This document shows positions 17,833 through 27,563 of a stretch of DNA of 64,000 nt, piece by piece. Source of the DNA: Bradyrhizobium sp. B097 (GTDB taxonomy: Bacteria > Pseudomonadota > Alphaproteobacteria > Rhizobiales > Xanthobacteraceae); assembly GCF_038957035.1 (NCBI RefSeq), contig NZ_CP152412.1, positions 5,762,501 through 5,826,500 of the forward strand, in the 5' to 3' direction. The notes below the pieces were generated by a model. It ran no database searches. It saw only the letters and a program-made list of their open reading frames with translations, and was not told the DNA's origin. Position numbers and translations under genes: made by a program. Positions within the stretch are counted from its first letter, which is position 1. Each line of letters starts with the position of its first letter.

Positions 17833-17962
17833 GGCAGTCCCCCAAAGCGACCGGATTGAGACGATTGAGCATATATATGAGCCTAATCGACATTCAATGT
17901 CTCACATCTCGATCCTATTGTCACTCCGCAATCGTTCACCAACCCCAACAAGGAGTGCCACC

Positions 17963-18499
17963 ATGTCCCGTCTCTCAGTCCCCAATCTCGAAACCGATAC
18001 CGGCCCGTCGGGCCAGATCTACGCCCAGATCAAGAAGGCGGCCGGCAGCGTCCCGAACGCCTACGCGGCGATCGCCGCCCACGGCCCGGCCGCGCTCAAG
18101 TCGATGCTCGCCGCCGATGCGGTGCTCGCCGGCGGAAGCCTTTCCAAGCGCGATCGGGAGATCATCAAGCTCGTCGTCAGCGCCGCCGGCGGCTGCGACT
18201 ACTGTGTCGCCGCGCATTCCCATCTCGCCAAGCTCGCCGGTGTGAACGCGGACGTCCTGCAACAGATCCGCGACGGCGCTGCGACCGGTGACGCCAAGCG
18301 CGATGCGCTGGTGCATTTCATCCGCAAGCTCGCACAGTCGAGCGGCACCGTCAGCGACGCGGATTTCGCCGCGATCAAGGCCGCCGGCTACAGCGACGCG
18401 CAGCTGGTCGAGATCAGCCTGGCGTTCGCGACCATCGTCTTCACCAACGTCTTCAACCGCATCAACGACACCGACATCGACTTCCCCGCGGTCGCCTAG
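17963..18499 (+). CDS. AhpD-like carboxymuconolactone decarboxylase-family protein
   Basis: 178 residues, all-helical CMD/AhpD family. It carries the active-site pattern C78-x2-C81-x3-H85 (GCDYCVAAHSHLAKL), which indicates thiol-peroxidase or disulfide-reductase chemistry rather than decarboxylation. The ATG at 17963 is preceded by AAGGAG; the longer in-frame extension to 17831 lacks that support. It is first in a two-gene unit with the DUF417 membrane protein and divergent from the AraC regulator. Confidence 0.87.
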   Translation: MSRLSVPNLETDTGPSGQIYAQIKKAAGSVPNAYAAIAAHGPAALKSMLAADAVLAGGSLSKRDREIIKLVVSAAGGCDYCVAAHSHLAKLAGVNADVLQQIRDGAATGDAKRDALVHFIRKLAQSSGTVSDADFAAIKAAGYSDAQLVEISLAFATIVFTNVFNRINDTDIDFPAVA

Positions 18500-18535
18500 A
18501 GCGACCGCGCGATGTCACACGAAGGGATCACGACC

Positions 18536-19042
18536 ATGACCACGCTTACCAACACCACACAGAATCCGCTTGTCCGCGCACTCTACAGGTCCGGCCTGCT
18601 CGCGGATGATCTCGACTACCACGTCGTCCGCGCCGCGATGGTGATCACGTTCCTGTTCTTCGGTTACCAGAAGTGGTTTCCGTACGAATTCGAACGGCTG
18701 GTCCCGTTCATCAGCAACGGGCCGCTGATCTGGTGGCTCTATCCAGCCTTCGGCCATGCCGGCGCCAGCTACTTCCTCGGCGCCTCGGAGTGGACGTTCG
18801 GCTCGCTGCTGCTGGCGGGCTTCTGGGACAAGCGCCTCGGCGTGCTCGGCGCCCTCGGCTCGACCGGCACCTTCATCGCGACGGTCACCATCATCCCGTT
18901 CATGCCGGATGGTTGGGACGTTGCCGCCGGAGGCTTCCCTGCAATGACCGGCAACGTGCCCTTCCTGATGAAGGACGTCGTTCTGCTCGCCGTGTCGCTC
19001 TACCTGCTGAGGCAGGACGTGGTTCGCCTGACGCGGCAATAG
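18536..19042 (+). CDS. DUF417 (YkgB/RclC-like) inner-membrane protein
   Basis: 168 residues with about four hydrophobic segments. The DUF417 hallmarks are YHVVRAAMVITFLFFGYQKW and NGPLIWWLYPAFGHAGASYF. E. coli RclC (YkgB) is a member and belongs to the reactive-chlorine resistance system controlled by RclR. The start at 18536 has GAAGGGA upstream; an ATG at 18512 is possible. Together with the upstream AhpD-like gene and the AraC regulator it resembles a reduced rcl-type locus. RclA and RclB are absent. Confidence 0.82.
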   Translation: MTTLTNTTQNPLVRALYRSGLLADDLDYHVVRAAMVITFLFFGYQKWFPYEFERLVPFISNGPLIWWLYPAFGHAGASYFLGASEWTFGSLLLAGFWDKRLGVLGALGSTGTFIATVTIIPFMPDGWDVAAGGFPAMTGNVPFLMKDVVLLAVSLYLLRQDVVRLTRQ

Positions 19043-19395
19043 GTGGCGTCCGCTGATGGCGATGGATCGCCGGCGAACCCAGCGTTCGCCGGCGATCGCG
19101 CGTTGATCGGGGGTCGGGGAAAGCGCGGGCGTCGCGACATCGCAGCCATTGTTGCGGTGCGAGCGAGGTCGGATCGTGCTTCGACGTCACGCCATAAGTT
19201 GTTGCTGAGTTTGCGGAATGCGTTGCAGTTGCCGGTCCGTTCCTGTGCGGGATCGGACTGGCGATCCGGATGTTCGATCTCGATCGCATCGGCGTTGCCA
19301 TGCAGGAATGATCGGTCGCTCTCCCGGCCATGACCATAGTTCTGCCGTGTGGTCTAGGTTACAAAATACCGCCGGTGTTGTTCTGGGGTGAGTTG
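19043..19395. other. Intergenic stretch after the DUF417 gene
   Basis: 353 bases without a convincing gene. Apart from the perfect hairpin at 19065-19097 I see no repeat or promoter. The open frames crossing it have arginine-rich, low-complexity translations and no ribosome-binding site. Confidence 0.5.
19065..19097. terminator. Strong hairpin after DUF417 gene
   Basis: A perfect 14-base stem (GATCGCCGGCGAAC / GTTCGCCGGCGATC) with a 5-base loop begins 23 bases after the DUF417 stop. There is no T run, so termination would have to be of the GC-hairpin type. Confidence 0.5.
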
Positions 19396-19590
19396 ATGAA
19401 GAAGGACGACGTCACATGTCCGCGCTGCGGAGCTGGATTCCGGCGCCTTGAGCTGGCATCCGGATCAGGAAGCAAGGGCGAGTATCGCTGCCCGGTCTGC
19501 GAGACAACCCTCGAGCAGTTCGAGGGAGACACGCTCGTGGCTTACCGCCTGACGATCCAACCCTCGATTCGCGGGCTGAAGACCGGATAG
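19396..19590 (+). CDS. Small zinc-ribbon-like protein
   Basis: 64 residues, MKKDDVTCPRCGAGFRRLEL..., with two CxxC knuckles (CPRC and CPVC) about 28 residues apart, which suggests one bound zinc. The GGGGTGAGTTG sequence before the ATG at 19396 supports this start over an ATG at 19330. It is convergent with cobF. Function not recognised; small zinc ribbons of this size often bind nucleic acid or partner proteins. Confidence 0.6.
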   Translation: MKKDDVTCPRCGAGFRRLELASGSGSKGEYRCPVCETTLEQFEGDTLVAYRLTIQPSIRGLKTG

Positions 19591-19627
19591 CCGCCCCGCT
19601 ACATGGAATGCCGACGCAATCCCTCGA

Positions 19628-20377
19628 TCACGATCGCCGCTTGAGGACGTAGCTGTCCATGATCCAGCCGTGCCGCTCACGCGCATCGCGGCGCGCGGCG
19701 ACGATGCGAGGGCCCGCCTCGGCCAACTCCCCTGCCATGAGGATCTGATCGGGCATGCCGAGATAAGCGCCCCACCAGATCTTGAAGCCTTCCGGATCCA
19801 GCGTCTGGAATGCGGCGCCGCCGTCGAGCATCACGACGATGGTGTCGACGCCCGGCGGCCAACCGGCCTCGCGGAGCCGCCTGCCGGTCGTGACCAGGAA
19901 CGGCTCGCCGATCTCGTTGAGCGGCAGCGCATGCGCCGCGCACAGTGCCTGGATCGACGTGATGCCCGGGATCACCTCGATCGATGGCAACGGATCGAGC
20001 CGTTGCGCAATCCGCAGGCTCGAATCGTAGAGCGAGGGATCGCCCCAGATCAGCAGGGCGACGCGGCCCTCGCCGCCGAGATGGCGCGCTATTTCCTGCG
20101 ACCAGGTTACGGCGACCGCATCGTGCCAATCGTCGACGCCCTTGCGATAGTCCTCCTCGCCGGCGTCACGCACCGGCAGGTCGAACTCGGCAATGCGCGT
20201 GCGGTCGTTGTTCAACGCCGCCGCGCAGATCGTTCGGCGCAAGTCGGCGAGGTCCGCCTTCGCGGTCCCCTTGCATGGGATCAGGACCAGGTCGGCGGCA
20301 TTGATGGCGGCGATCGCAGCAAGCGTGAGCTGCTGCGGATCGCCGCAACCGATACCGATCAGGGAAAGCGTCAACAT
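19628..20377 (-). CDS. cobF: Precorrin-6A synthase (deacetylating)
   Basis: SAM-dependent methyltransferase of 249 residues that methylates C1 of precorrin-5 with loss of the acetyl group, a step of the aerobic pathway. It shows the tetrapyrrole-methylase start LTLSLIGIGCGDPQQLTLAA, the CobF-specific VTWSQEIARHLGGEGRVALL and PSIEVIPGITSIQALCAAHA. The start at 20377 is preferred over one eleven codons upstream. It is the last gene of the long minus-strand cob run. Confidence 0.92.
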   Translation of the reverse strand: MLTLSLIGIGCGDPQQLTLAAIAAINAADLVLIPCKGTAKADLADLRRTICAAALNNDRTRIAEFDLPVRDAGEEDYRKGVDDWHDAVAVTWSQEIARHLGGEGRVALLIWGDPSLYDSSLRIAQRLDPLPSIEVIPGITSIQALCAAHALPLNEIGEPFLVTTGRRLREAGWPPGVDTIVVMLDGGAAFQTLDPEGFKIWWGAYLGMPDQILMAGELAEAGPRIVAARRDARERHGWIMDSYVLKRRS

Positions 20378-20384
20378 GGCCGTA

Positions 20385-21113
20385 TCAACCTTGCTCCGGC
20401 GCCAGCGCACCGAACAGGATAACAGCAGCCGCGGTTGCAGCGCCTACATGCGCGAGCCGCTCGGCGAGCTCTGCGATCGTGGTGCGGACAATCCGCTCGT
20501 CGGCATGACCAAGCGACTCCGCCAACAGTGCAGGCGTCTCGGGAGCGAGGCCATGCGCGATCAGCTTCGCGGCCAAGACCGGGAAGGTGCGCCGGCCCAT
20601 ATAGACGACGGTGGTCGCTTCCGGATCGGCCAGCGCCGCCCAATTCAGATCCGTGGGCAACTCGCCCGTGACATCGGCACCGGTCACGAACTGGACCCGG
20701 CGCGAGGTCAGCCGCCGCGTCAGCGGAATGCCGGCTTGCGCCGCGGCGACCGAGGCCGAGGTCACGCCGGGAATGATCTCGTAGCCAATGCCGGCCGCGC
20801 GCAACGCCTCGATCTCCTCCTCTAGTCGTCCAAAGATGCCGGCGTCGCCGGATTTCAGCCGCACCACGCGCACGCCGGCCGCGGCGTAGTCGACCAGCAG
20901 CCGGCTGACATGATGCTGCTTCGCCGAGAGGCGGCCGGCGCGTTTGCCGACTGCGACGAGATTGGCGCCCATGCGCGCGAGATCGAGGATCGCGCCCGAG
21001 GCAAGGTCATCATAGAGCACCACGTCGGCCTCGCGCAGCCGCGCGGCTCCCTTCATGGTCAGGAGCTCGGGATCGCCGGGGCCGGCCGAGACGAAGGAGA
21101 CGAATCCGCTCAC
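20385..21113 (-). CDS. cobA: Uroporphyrinogen-III C-methyltransferase (SUMT)
   Basis: 242 residues; the single-domain SUMT that makes precorrin-2, the entry to corrins and sirohaem. Motifs are VSAGPGDPELLTMKGA, VVRLKSGDAGIFGRLEEE and YEIIPGVTSASVAAAQAGIP. It lacks the CysG dehydrogenase/chelatase half, as expected for CobA. Overlaps cobB by 4 bases and is followed closely by cobF. Confidence 0.93.
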   Translation of the reverse strand: MSGFVSFVSAGPGDPELLTMKGAARLREADVVLYDDLASGAILDLARMGANLVAVGKRAGRLSAKQHHVSRLLVDYAAAGVRVVRLKSGDAGIFGRLEEEIEALRAAGIGYEIIPGVTSASVAAAQAGIPLTRRLTSRRVQFVTGADVTGELPTDLNWAALADPEATTVVYMGRRTFPVLAAKLIAHGLAPETPALLAESLGHADERIVRTTIAELAERLAHVGAATAAAVILFGALAPEQG

Positions 21114-22416
21114 CGGTCCTCCGCAATCAAATGGAAGAATGTACCCGTTGCGTTGCGCCGCCGCGATCCGGTCTCCGCCACGATCGCGCCGGTCGCATCG
21201 CGCACCACCGCAAGCGGCGTATCCGGCTGCGCGATGATCGTCGAGTAGTGAAATTCGTGGCCGCGCAGGCGTGCGCCCGAACTGTGCCCGGGCATCGCAG
21301 TGGCAAGCTCGGCGAGCCGGTAGCCCAGATGCATGCGGCGCTTGGCATAGCTGGTCTCAAGGCCGAGCAAGCCCGACATTTCGTGGCGCACGCCTTCGGC
21401 ATCGGTCAGCGCGGCGCCCAGCACCATGTAACCCCCGCACTCGCCGTGCACCGGCTTCGTCTCCGCAAAGGCGCGCAACTGCCCAAGAAATCGCGTGTTG
21501 GCAGCAAGCCGGCCGGCATGCAGTTCAGGATAGCCGCCGGGCAGCCAGCACACATCGGCATTCACGTCGGGGCCTTCGTCGGCGAGCGGCGAGAACGTCA
21601 CGATCTCGGCGCCGGCCGCACGCCAGGCTTCCAGCATGTGCGGGTAGACAAAGGAGAACGCGGCGTCGCGCGCGAGCGCAATGCGCTGACCCGGCGGCGT
21701 GATGTCGAGGCTGCGCACGGCCGATTGCGGCGACCAGGCGCGCGCCGATTGCAACACGGCGTCGAGATCGACATGCTCGACGACGAAGCGTGCGGCCTCG
21801 TCGATCAGACCGTCGATCTCGGCCTGCTCCTCGGCCTGCACCAGGCCGAGATGACGCTTCGGCAAGGCGATCTCGGCGTGGCGGGGCAGCGCACCCAACA
21901 CCGGAATGCCCGCACCCGCCATGGCACTGCGCACCAGCGCTTCGTGCCGCGCACTGGCGACACGGTTGAGCACGACACCCGCAAGCCGCACCCCGGCGCG
22001 AAAATCGCGCAATCCCGCCGCGACCGCCGCCGCCGTCTGTGCCTGGCCGGAGGGATCGATCACCAGCAGCACCGGCCATCCCATCATCTCGGCAATATCG
22101 GCGGTGGCGCCGGTACCCGAGACGCCGCGCGTTGCGACGCCGTCGAACAATCCCATCGAGCCTTCGGCCAGCAAGAGATCAGCGTCCGCGCCGCGGTTTG
22201 CCATATGCGCGATCGCATCTGATGCCATCGCCCAGCTGTCGATGTTGACGGATGCGCGTCCGGTCGCGACCGCATGAAAGGCGGGATCGATGTAATCCGG
22301 CCCGCTCTTGAGGCATTGCACCCTCAGCCCGCGATTGCGATAGGCGCGCGCCAGCGCCAGGGTCAGCGTCGTCTTGCCGACACCCGATGCCGGTGCAGAG
22401 ATCACGAGCCCCGCGG

Positions 22417-22420
<4 letters not shown>
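21110..22420 (-). CDS. cobB: Hydrogenobyrinic acid a,c-diamide synthase
   Basis: 436 residues. It uses glutamine and ATP to amidate the a and c side chains. The N-terminal synthetase P-loop is [19 protein letters not shown]. The C-terminal class-I glutamine amidotransferase has its nucleophile cysteine in [14 protein letters not shown]. The C-terminal HEFHYS is also family-typical. It provides the substrate for the CobN-dependent cobalt insertion. Overlaps cobM and cobA by 4 bases each. Confidence 0.94.
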
Positions 22421-23198
<778 letters not shown>

Positions 23199-23202
<4 letters not shown>

Positions 23203-23567
23203 TCACCGTCTCCTTCCGCGATCGCCGCGGTGGCCGTCCGATCCTGCGACACGGCCCTGACCGAAATCAGGCGCGCGCCGCGCCCAGCGGCTGCGACCGC
23301 GGCTGCTTCGGCGACCGAACCCGTCCCGAACCTGGACCTGATGATTTCGGATTGCGTTGCGGTCTTTATCTTTGCCAACATCTCGGCAGGAATGCTCTGA
23401 ATCGGCAATCCCAATTCCTGGGCCAGCGCCTTCAATGCCGCCGCATCGGCCTTGTCACTCACTGTTGCAATCGCCGCAAGCCCCTTGGAACCGCCGGCCG
23501 CATCGAGCGCATCGCGCAAGGACGCGACACTGGCATTGCTCCTGAACCCCAGGCCCGCGACCTTCAT
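23199..23567 (-). CDS. cobE: Cobalamin biosynthesis protein CobE (CbiG C-terminal-like)
   Basis: 122 residues starting [20 protein letters not shown], the signature of the CobE/GbiG C-terminal family. In Pseudomonas denitrificans the gene is required for cobalamin synthesis, but its exact role in the aerobic route is not settled. The start at 23567 overlaps the cobL stop by four bases, so the five-codon longer frame is rejected. Confidence 0.85.
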
Positions 23568-24745
23568 CGGACCGCGCTCCATTGCACGATCGGCCGCGCG
23601 GCCTTCCAGGAGCGGTACCGGCCCAACGGCTCGGCCTGCGCGATCTCCACTCGCATCAATTCGCCGCCATGGCGCTGGTGCAGATCGGAGAGCAGCGCCT
23701 CGGTTTCCAAGGTCACGGCATGCGCAACTAGTCGTGCGCCCGGCGCGATGCGTGGCCAGATCGCATCGAACATCGCGGCATCAAGACCGCCGCCGATGAA
23801 CACGGCATCAGGCGCCTCGAGGTCCGACAGGACGCCGGGCGCCTCGCCTTCGATGACGGTGATCCGGTGGGTCAGGCCGAAGCTTGCCGCATTGCTGCGG
23901 ATGTTGGCGGCGCGTTCGGCGCGGGCCTCGACGGCGATCGCCGTCCCGCCGCAGAGCGCCCATTCAATCGAGATCGAGCCTGAGCCCGCGCCGATGTCCC
24001 ACAGCCGCTCACCAGGCCGCGGCGAAAGTGCCGACAGCGCAAGCGCGCGGACCGGCCTCTTGGTCCGTTGTCCGTCATGCACGAAGAGTGCGTCGGGAAG
24101 ACCCGAGCTGCGCGCGATCCCCTGCGTTCCCCTCGCCTCCAGCGCAACCGTGACCAGGCTGTCGCTTGAATCGCCGGCATAGCTGTCAGCGCGATGCTGC
24201 GCGATGAACTCACGCGGTCCGCCAAGCGCGGACAGCGTCCATATCGCTGACGCCCCCCAGCCGCGCCCCGTGAGCCATCGCGCGAGATCGGACGCCGCGC
24301 TGCCATCGCGCACGAGGCAGATGATCCGTGCGCCACGCGCGAGATGCGGCAATAGCCGCTCGAACGGTGCGGCATGAAGACCGAGACAGATGACATTCTC
24401 GAGCCGCCAGCCCAAACGTGCCGCTGCCAACGAGAACGTCGACGGCGCGGAATGCGCGACCCACTCACCGACCTGCAACTTCCCGACAAGGCTTCCTCCG
24501 ACGCCGTGCCAGAACGGATCGCCCGAGGCGAGCACAGCGGTCGGACGACCGCGGCATTCGAGCACGATGTCCGCATCGAATGGCACCGGCCAAACGTGGC
24601 CGCGGTCGGTGATCCCGGCCAGCGCGAGATGCCGTTCACCGCCGAAAACAGTTTCGGCTTCACGCAGCGCCTTTCGGCTTGCGTCGGAGAGCCCAGCAAG
24701 GCCATCTTCGCCGATGCCGATGATGGTCAACCACGGATTACCCAT
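23564..24745 (-). CDS. cobL: Precorrin-6Y C5,15-methyltransferase (decarboxylating)
   Basis: 393 residues. It carries an N-terminal tetrapyrrole methylase domain (WLTIIGIGEDGLAGLSDASR) for C5 methylation and a C-terminal class-I methyltransferase domain (LWDIGAGSGSISIEWALCGG, about 245 onward) for C15 methylation with decarboxylation. Both domains are intact. The start at 24745 shares the CATG at 24743-24746 with the divergent cobK start, leaving no intergenic space. Its transcription presumably reads through from cobJ, across the antisense cobK region. Confidence 0.93.
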   Translation of the reverse strand: MGNPWLTIIGIGEDGLAGLSDASRKALREAETVFGGERHLALAGITDRGHVWPVPFDADIVLECRGRPTAVLASGDPFWHGVGGSLVGKLQVGEWVAHSAPSTFSLAAARLGWRLENVICLGLHAAPFERLLPHLARGARIICLVRDGSAASDLARWLTGRGWGASAIWTLSALGGPREFIAQHRADSYAGDSSDSLVTVALEARGTQGIARSSGLPDALFVHDGQRTKRPVRALALSALSPRPGERLWDIGAGSGSISIEWALCGGTAIAVEARAERAANIRSNAASFGLTHRITVIEGEAPGVLSDLEAPDAVFIGGGLDAAMFDAIWPRIAPGARLVAHAVTLETEALLSDLHQRHGGELMRVEIAQAEPLGRYRSWKAARPIVQWSAVR

Positions 24746-25493
24746 GATGCGCGCCCTGATCCTGGGCGGAACAGCCGACGCCAATTCGCTCGCCGCGACA
24801 ATCGCGCGCGCGGGGATCGATGCGGTCTATTCCTATGGCGGGCGCACCGCCGCTCCTGCCGAACAACCTCTGCCGACCCGGATCGGCGGCTTCGGCGGCG
24901 TCAGCGGTCTTGCCGATTATCTGCGTCGCGAAGGCATCACGCATGTGATCGATGCGACGCATCCCTTCGCGGCCGAGATGAGCCGCAACGCGATCGCCGC
25001 CTGCGCGCAAACCGCAACGCCGCTGCTCGCGCTCGAACGCGCGCCCTGGGACAAGACATCCGGCGATCGCTGGTTCGAGGTCGCGGACGTCGTATCGGCG
25101 GTCGCGGCGTTGCCGGACAGCCGCGCCAACGTTTTCCTCGCGATCGGCCGCCAGCACATCGCGCCGTTCGGCAGCCGGCCGCAGCATGCCTATACGTTGC
25201 GTTTCGTCGATCCGCCCGAGGAGACGCTGCCCTTGCCCGGTGCCGACGTCATCGTCTCGCGCGGCCCGTTCACGCTCGAGAGCGAGCTCGCGCTGATGCG
25301 TACGCGCTCTGTCAACTGGATCGTCGCCCGCAATTCCGGCGGAGGTGGCGCGCGCGCCAAGATCGACGCCGCCCGCGTGCTTGGCCTTCCCGTCATCATG
25401 ATCATGCGGCCGCTGCTGCCCGAGAGGCCGCGGGTCGAACGCGTGAGCGAGGTGATGGAATGGCTCGGTCATCGGACCTGCCTCGGCGCATAG
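24744..25493 (+). CDS. cobK: Precorrin-6A reductase
   Basis: 249 residues, NADPH-dependent reductase that makes precorrin-6B (6Y). It starts MMRALILGGTADANSLAATI and has the CobK/CbiJ signatures VIDATHPFAAEMSRNA, VFLAIGRQHIAPF and NWIVARNSGGGGARAKI. It is the only plus-strand gene within the cob run. It is divergent from cobL with overlapping start codons and convergent with cobJ, whose 3' end it overlaps by 25 bases. Any promoter for it must lie inside cobL. Confidence 0.93.
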   Translation: MMRALILGGTADANSLAATIARAGIDAVYSYGGRTAAPAEQPLPTRIGGFGGVSGLADYLRREGITHVIDATHPFAAEMSRNAIAACAQTATPLLALERAPWDKTSGDRWFEVADVVSAVAALPDSRANVFLAIGRQHIAPFGSRPQHAYTLRFVDPPEETLPLPGADVIVSRGPFTLESELALMRTRSVNWIVARNSGGGGARAKIDAARVLGLPVIMIMRPLLPERPRVERVSEVMEWLGHRTCLGA

Positions 25494-26203
25494 ACCCAGC
25501 GGCCGACCCGCCGCGTCGTCGAATTACAGACGATCACAAGCGTCCGCATATCGGCCATCTCGGGCTTGGCGTCGCGCAATTCGACCGTTTCGATGCGCTG
25601 CTCGGGTGTGCTGACGGCGCGGGCGAACACCACGATCCGCTCATCACAGCCCGCCTCTTTCAAAATCTCGAGCGTCCGCGCAAAGCCATCAGGGCGGCTG
25701 GCTGAGCGCGGATTGTACATCGCGATCGCGAAATCGGCTTCGGCCGCGAGCCGCAGACGCTGCTCGATCAGCGGCCATGGCTTGAGATTGTCGGAGAGGT
25801 TGATCGCGCAGAAATCGTGACCGAGCGGCGCGCCAACGCTCGCCGCCGCCGCCAGCATTGCGGTCACGCCGGGCAGCACGCGAATGGAGAGGTCGTGCCA
25901 TTGCGCTGCGTCCTCCAGCGCTTCAAACACGGCCGAGGCCATCGCAAACACACCTGGATCGCCCGAGGACACCACGACGACGTGCCGGCCCTCGGAAGCC
26001 AGCCGCAGCGCCTCGCCGGCGCGCTGCAACTCAACGCGGTTGTCGGAGGGATGCAGCGTGAGCCCGGCGCGCGGCGGCACGCGCGTAACATAAGGCGCAT
26101 AGCCGACAATGTCGGTCGCCATCGCGAGCGCAGCGGAGACCTCCGGCGTGATCAGCGCTTCGTCGCCCGGCCCCAGCCCGGCGATGGTCAGCGTGCCGGT
26201 CAT
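25469..26203 (-). CDS. cobJ: Precorrin-3B C17-methyltransferase
   Basis: 244 residues, tetrapyrrole methylase starting LTIAGLGPGDEALITPEV. VVVVSSGDPGVFAMASAVFE and the C-terminal YNPRSASRPDGFARTLEIL are typical of CobJ/CbiH, which contracts the ring to precorrin-4. It overlaps cobI by 4 bases. Its last 25 bases overlap the convergent cobK. Confidence 0.94.
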   Translation of the reverse strand: MTGTLTIAGLGPGDEALITPEVSAALAMATDIVGYAPYVTRVPPRAGLTLHPSDNRVELQRAGEALRLASEGRHVVVVSSGDPGVFAMASAVFEALEDAAQWHDLSIRVLPGVTAMLAAAASVGAPLGHDFCAINLSDNLKPWPLIEQRLRLAAEADFAIAMYNPRSASRPDGFARTLEILKEAGCDERIVVFARAVSTPEQRIETVELRDAKPEMADMRTLVIVCNSTTRRVGRWVYAPRQVR

Positions 26204-26931
26204 TGCGCGGCCTCCCTGCGCCGGCCCTGCCCGTGCACCAGCACGATCGCAAAATACGGGCAGTCGGCCTCAGCGAGACCGGCGAGCCGCGCGACCCGCT
26301 GATCCGGCATGGTGCCGCGTTCGACGAGCCACGCATCGTCGAGGCGGCCGGCGGACGCGAGCGCGCGGCGGATCTTCGCCAGATTGCGGCCGGTCTTCAT
26401 CACGACAAGGGCGTCGGAGCTGCGCATCCGCTGCGCGAGCTCAGCCTCGGGCAGCGTGCCCATCAGCACGGTGGTCACATCGTCGGCAAGCGCAATCGGC
26501 TGGCCGACCGCATTCCAGCAACCGACCATGCCGGGAATGCCGGCGACCACCTCGATCTCGACCCGTCCCTGCAACCGCGCACGCAGGTGCATGAACGAGC
26601 CATAGAAATAGGGATCGCCCTCGCAGAGCACGACGACGTCGATCGCGCGCGCAAGCCGCGCCAGGCGCTCGGCCCATTCGTCATAGAAGCCCGCTAGCAG
26701 CCGCGCATAGTCCGGACTGTCGAACGCGATCTCGGTGGTGACCGGATATTCCATCGGATATTCGCTGACGCCGGCGGCGAGCATGCCTTCAACGATGCGG
26801 CGTGCCTGCCCCAGCTGCCCCTTCTTGCGAAAATAGGCGACATGCTGCGCGGCGCGCACCGTGCGGTCGGCGCGCACGCTCATCAGGTCGGGATCGCCTG
26901 GGCCGAGGCCGCAGCAGATGATACGTCCCAT
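26200..26931 (-). CDS. cobI: Precorrin-2 C20-methyltransferase
   Basis: 243 residues, tetrapyrrole methylase. It begins MGRIICCGLGPGDPDLMSVR and contains VVLCEGDPYFYGSFMHL, typical of CobI/CbiL. It makes precorrin-3A, the CobG substrate. Two bases separate it from the cobH stop; it overlaps cobJ by 4 bases. Confidence 0.94.
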   Translation of the reverse strand: MGRIICCGLGPGDPDLMSVRADRTVRAAQHVAYFRKKGQLGQARRIVEGMLAAGVSEYPMEYPVTTEIAFDSPDYARLLAGFYDEWAERLARLARAIDVVVLCEGDPYFYGSFMHLRARLQGRVEIEVVAGIPGMVGCWNAVGQPIALADDVTTVLMGTLPEAELAQRMRSSDALVVMKTGRNLAKIRRALASAGRLDDAWLVERGTMPDQRVARLAGLAEADCPYFAIVLVHGQGRRREAAQ

Positions 26932-26933
26932 CG

Positions 26934-27563
26934 CTATTCGCTCCGGCTCGCCAGCGCATTGACAGCAGCAACCGTGATCGCTGATCCGCCGAGACGTCCC
27001 TCGACCGTCAGCGCCGGTACCGGCGACGCGGCCATCAAGGCCGCCTTCGACTCAGCCGCGCCGACGAAGCCGACCGGGCAGCCAATGATCGCCGCCGGCC
27101 GCGGACAGTCGGCGTCCTCCAGCATGTTGAGCAGATGGAACAACGCCGTCGGCGCGTTGCCGATCGCGACGATGGCGCCGGCCAGATGCGGCCGCCACAG
27201 CTCGAGCGCCGCCGCCGAGCGTGTATTGCGCATCGATTGCGCGAGTGCCGGAATCTTGACATCGCCGAGCGTGCAGATGACGGCGTTGCCGGCCGGCAGC
27301 CGTGCGCGCGTGATGCCCTCCGACACCATGCGTGCATCGCAAAGAACCGGCGCACCCTCCTGCAAGGCTGCCCGTGCGCGCCCAGCCATACCCGGCGTGA
27401 AACGGACATGCGCTTCCAGGCCCACCATGCCCGCGGCATGGATCATGCGCACGACCACCGGCTCCTCGTCTGATGTAAAGCGGGCAAGGTCGGCCTCCGA
27501 CCGGATCGTCGCAAAGGACTGCCGATAGATCGTCGCACCATCAGTCTCATAGACGTGCGGCAT
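26934..27563 (-). CDS. cobH: Precorrin-8X methylmutase
   Basis: 209 residues. It moves the methyl group from C11 to C12 to give hydrogenobyrinic acid. The start MPHVYETDGATIYRQSFATI and the catalytic histidine at about 42 in VVRMIHAAGMVG are diagnostic. IGNAPTALFHLLNML is also conserved. The start at 27563 shares one base with the cobG stop, which rules out the longer frame. Confidence 0.94.
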   Translation of the reverse strand: MPHVYETDGATIYRQSFATIRSEADLARFTSDEEPVVVRMIHAAGMVGLEAHVRFTPGMAGRARAALQEGAPVLCDARMVSEGITRARLPAGNAVICTLGDVKIPALAQSMRNTRSAAALELWRPHLAGAIVAIGNAPTALFHLLNMLEDADCPRPAAIIGCPVGFVGAAESKAALMAASPVPALTVEGRLGGSAITVAAVNALASRSE

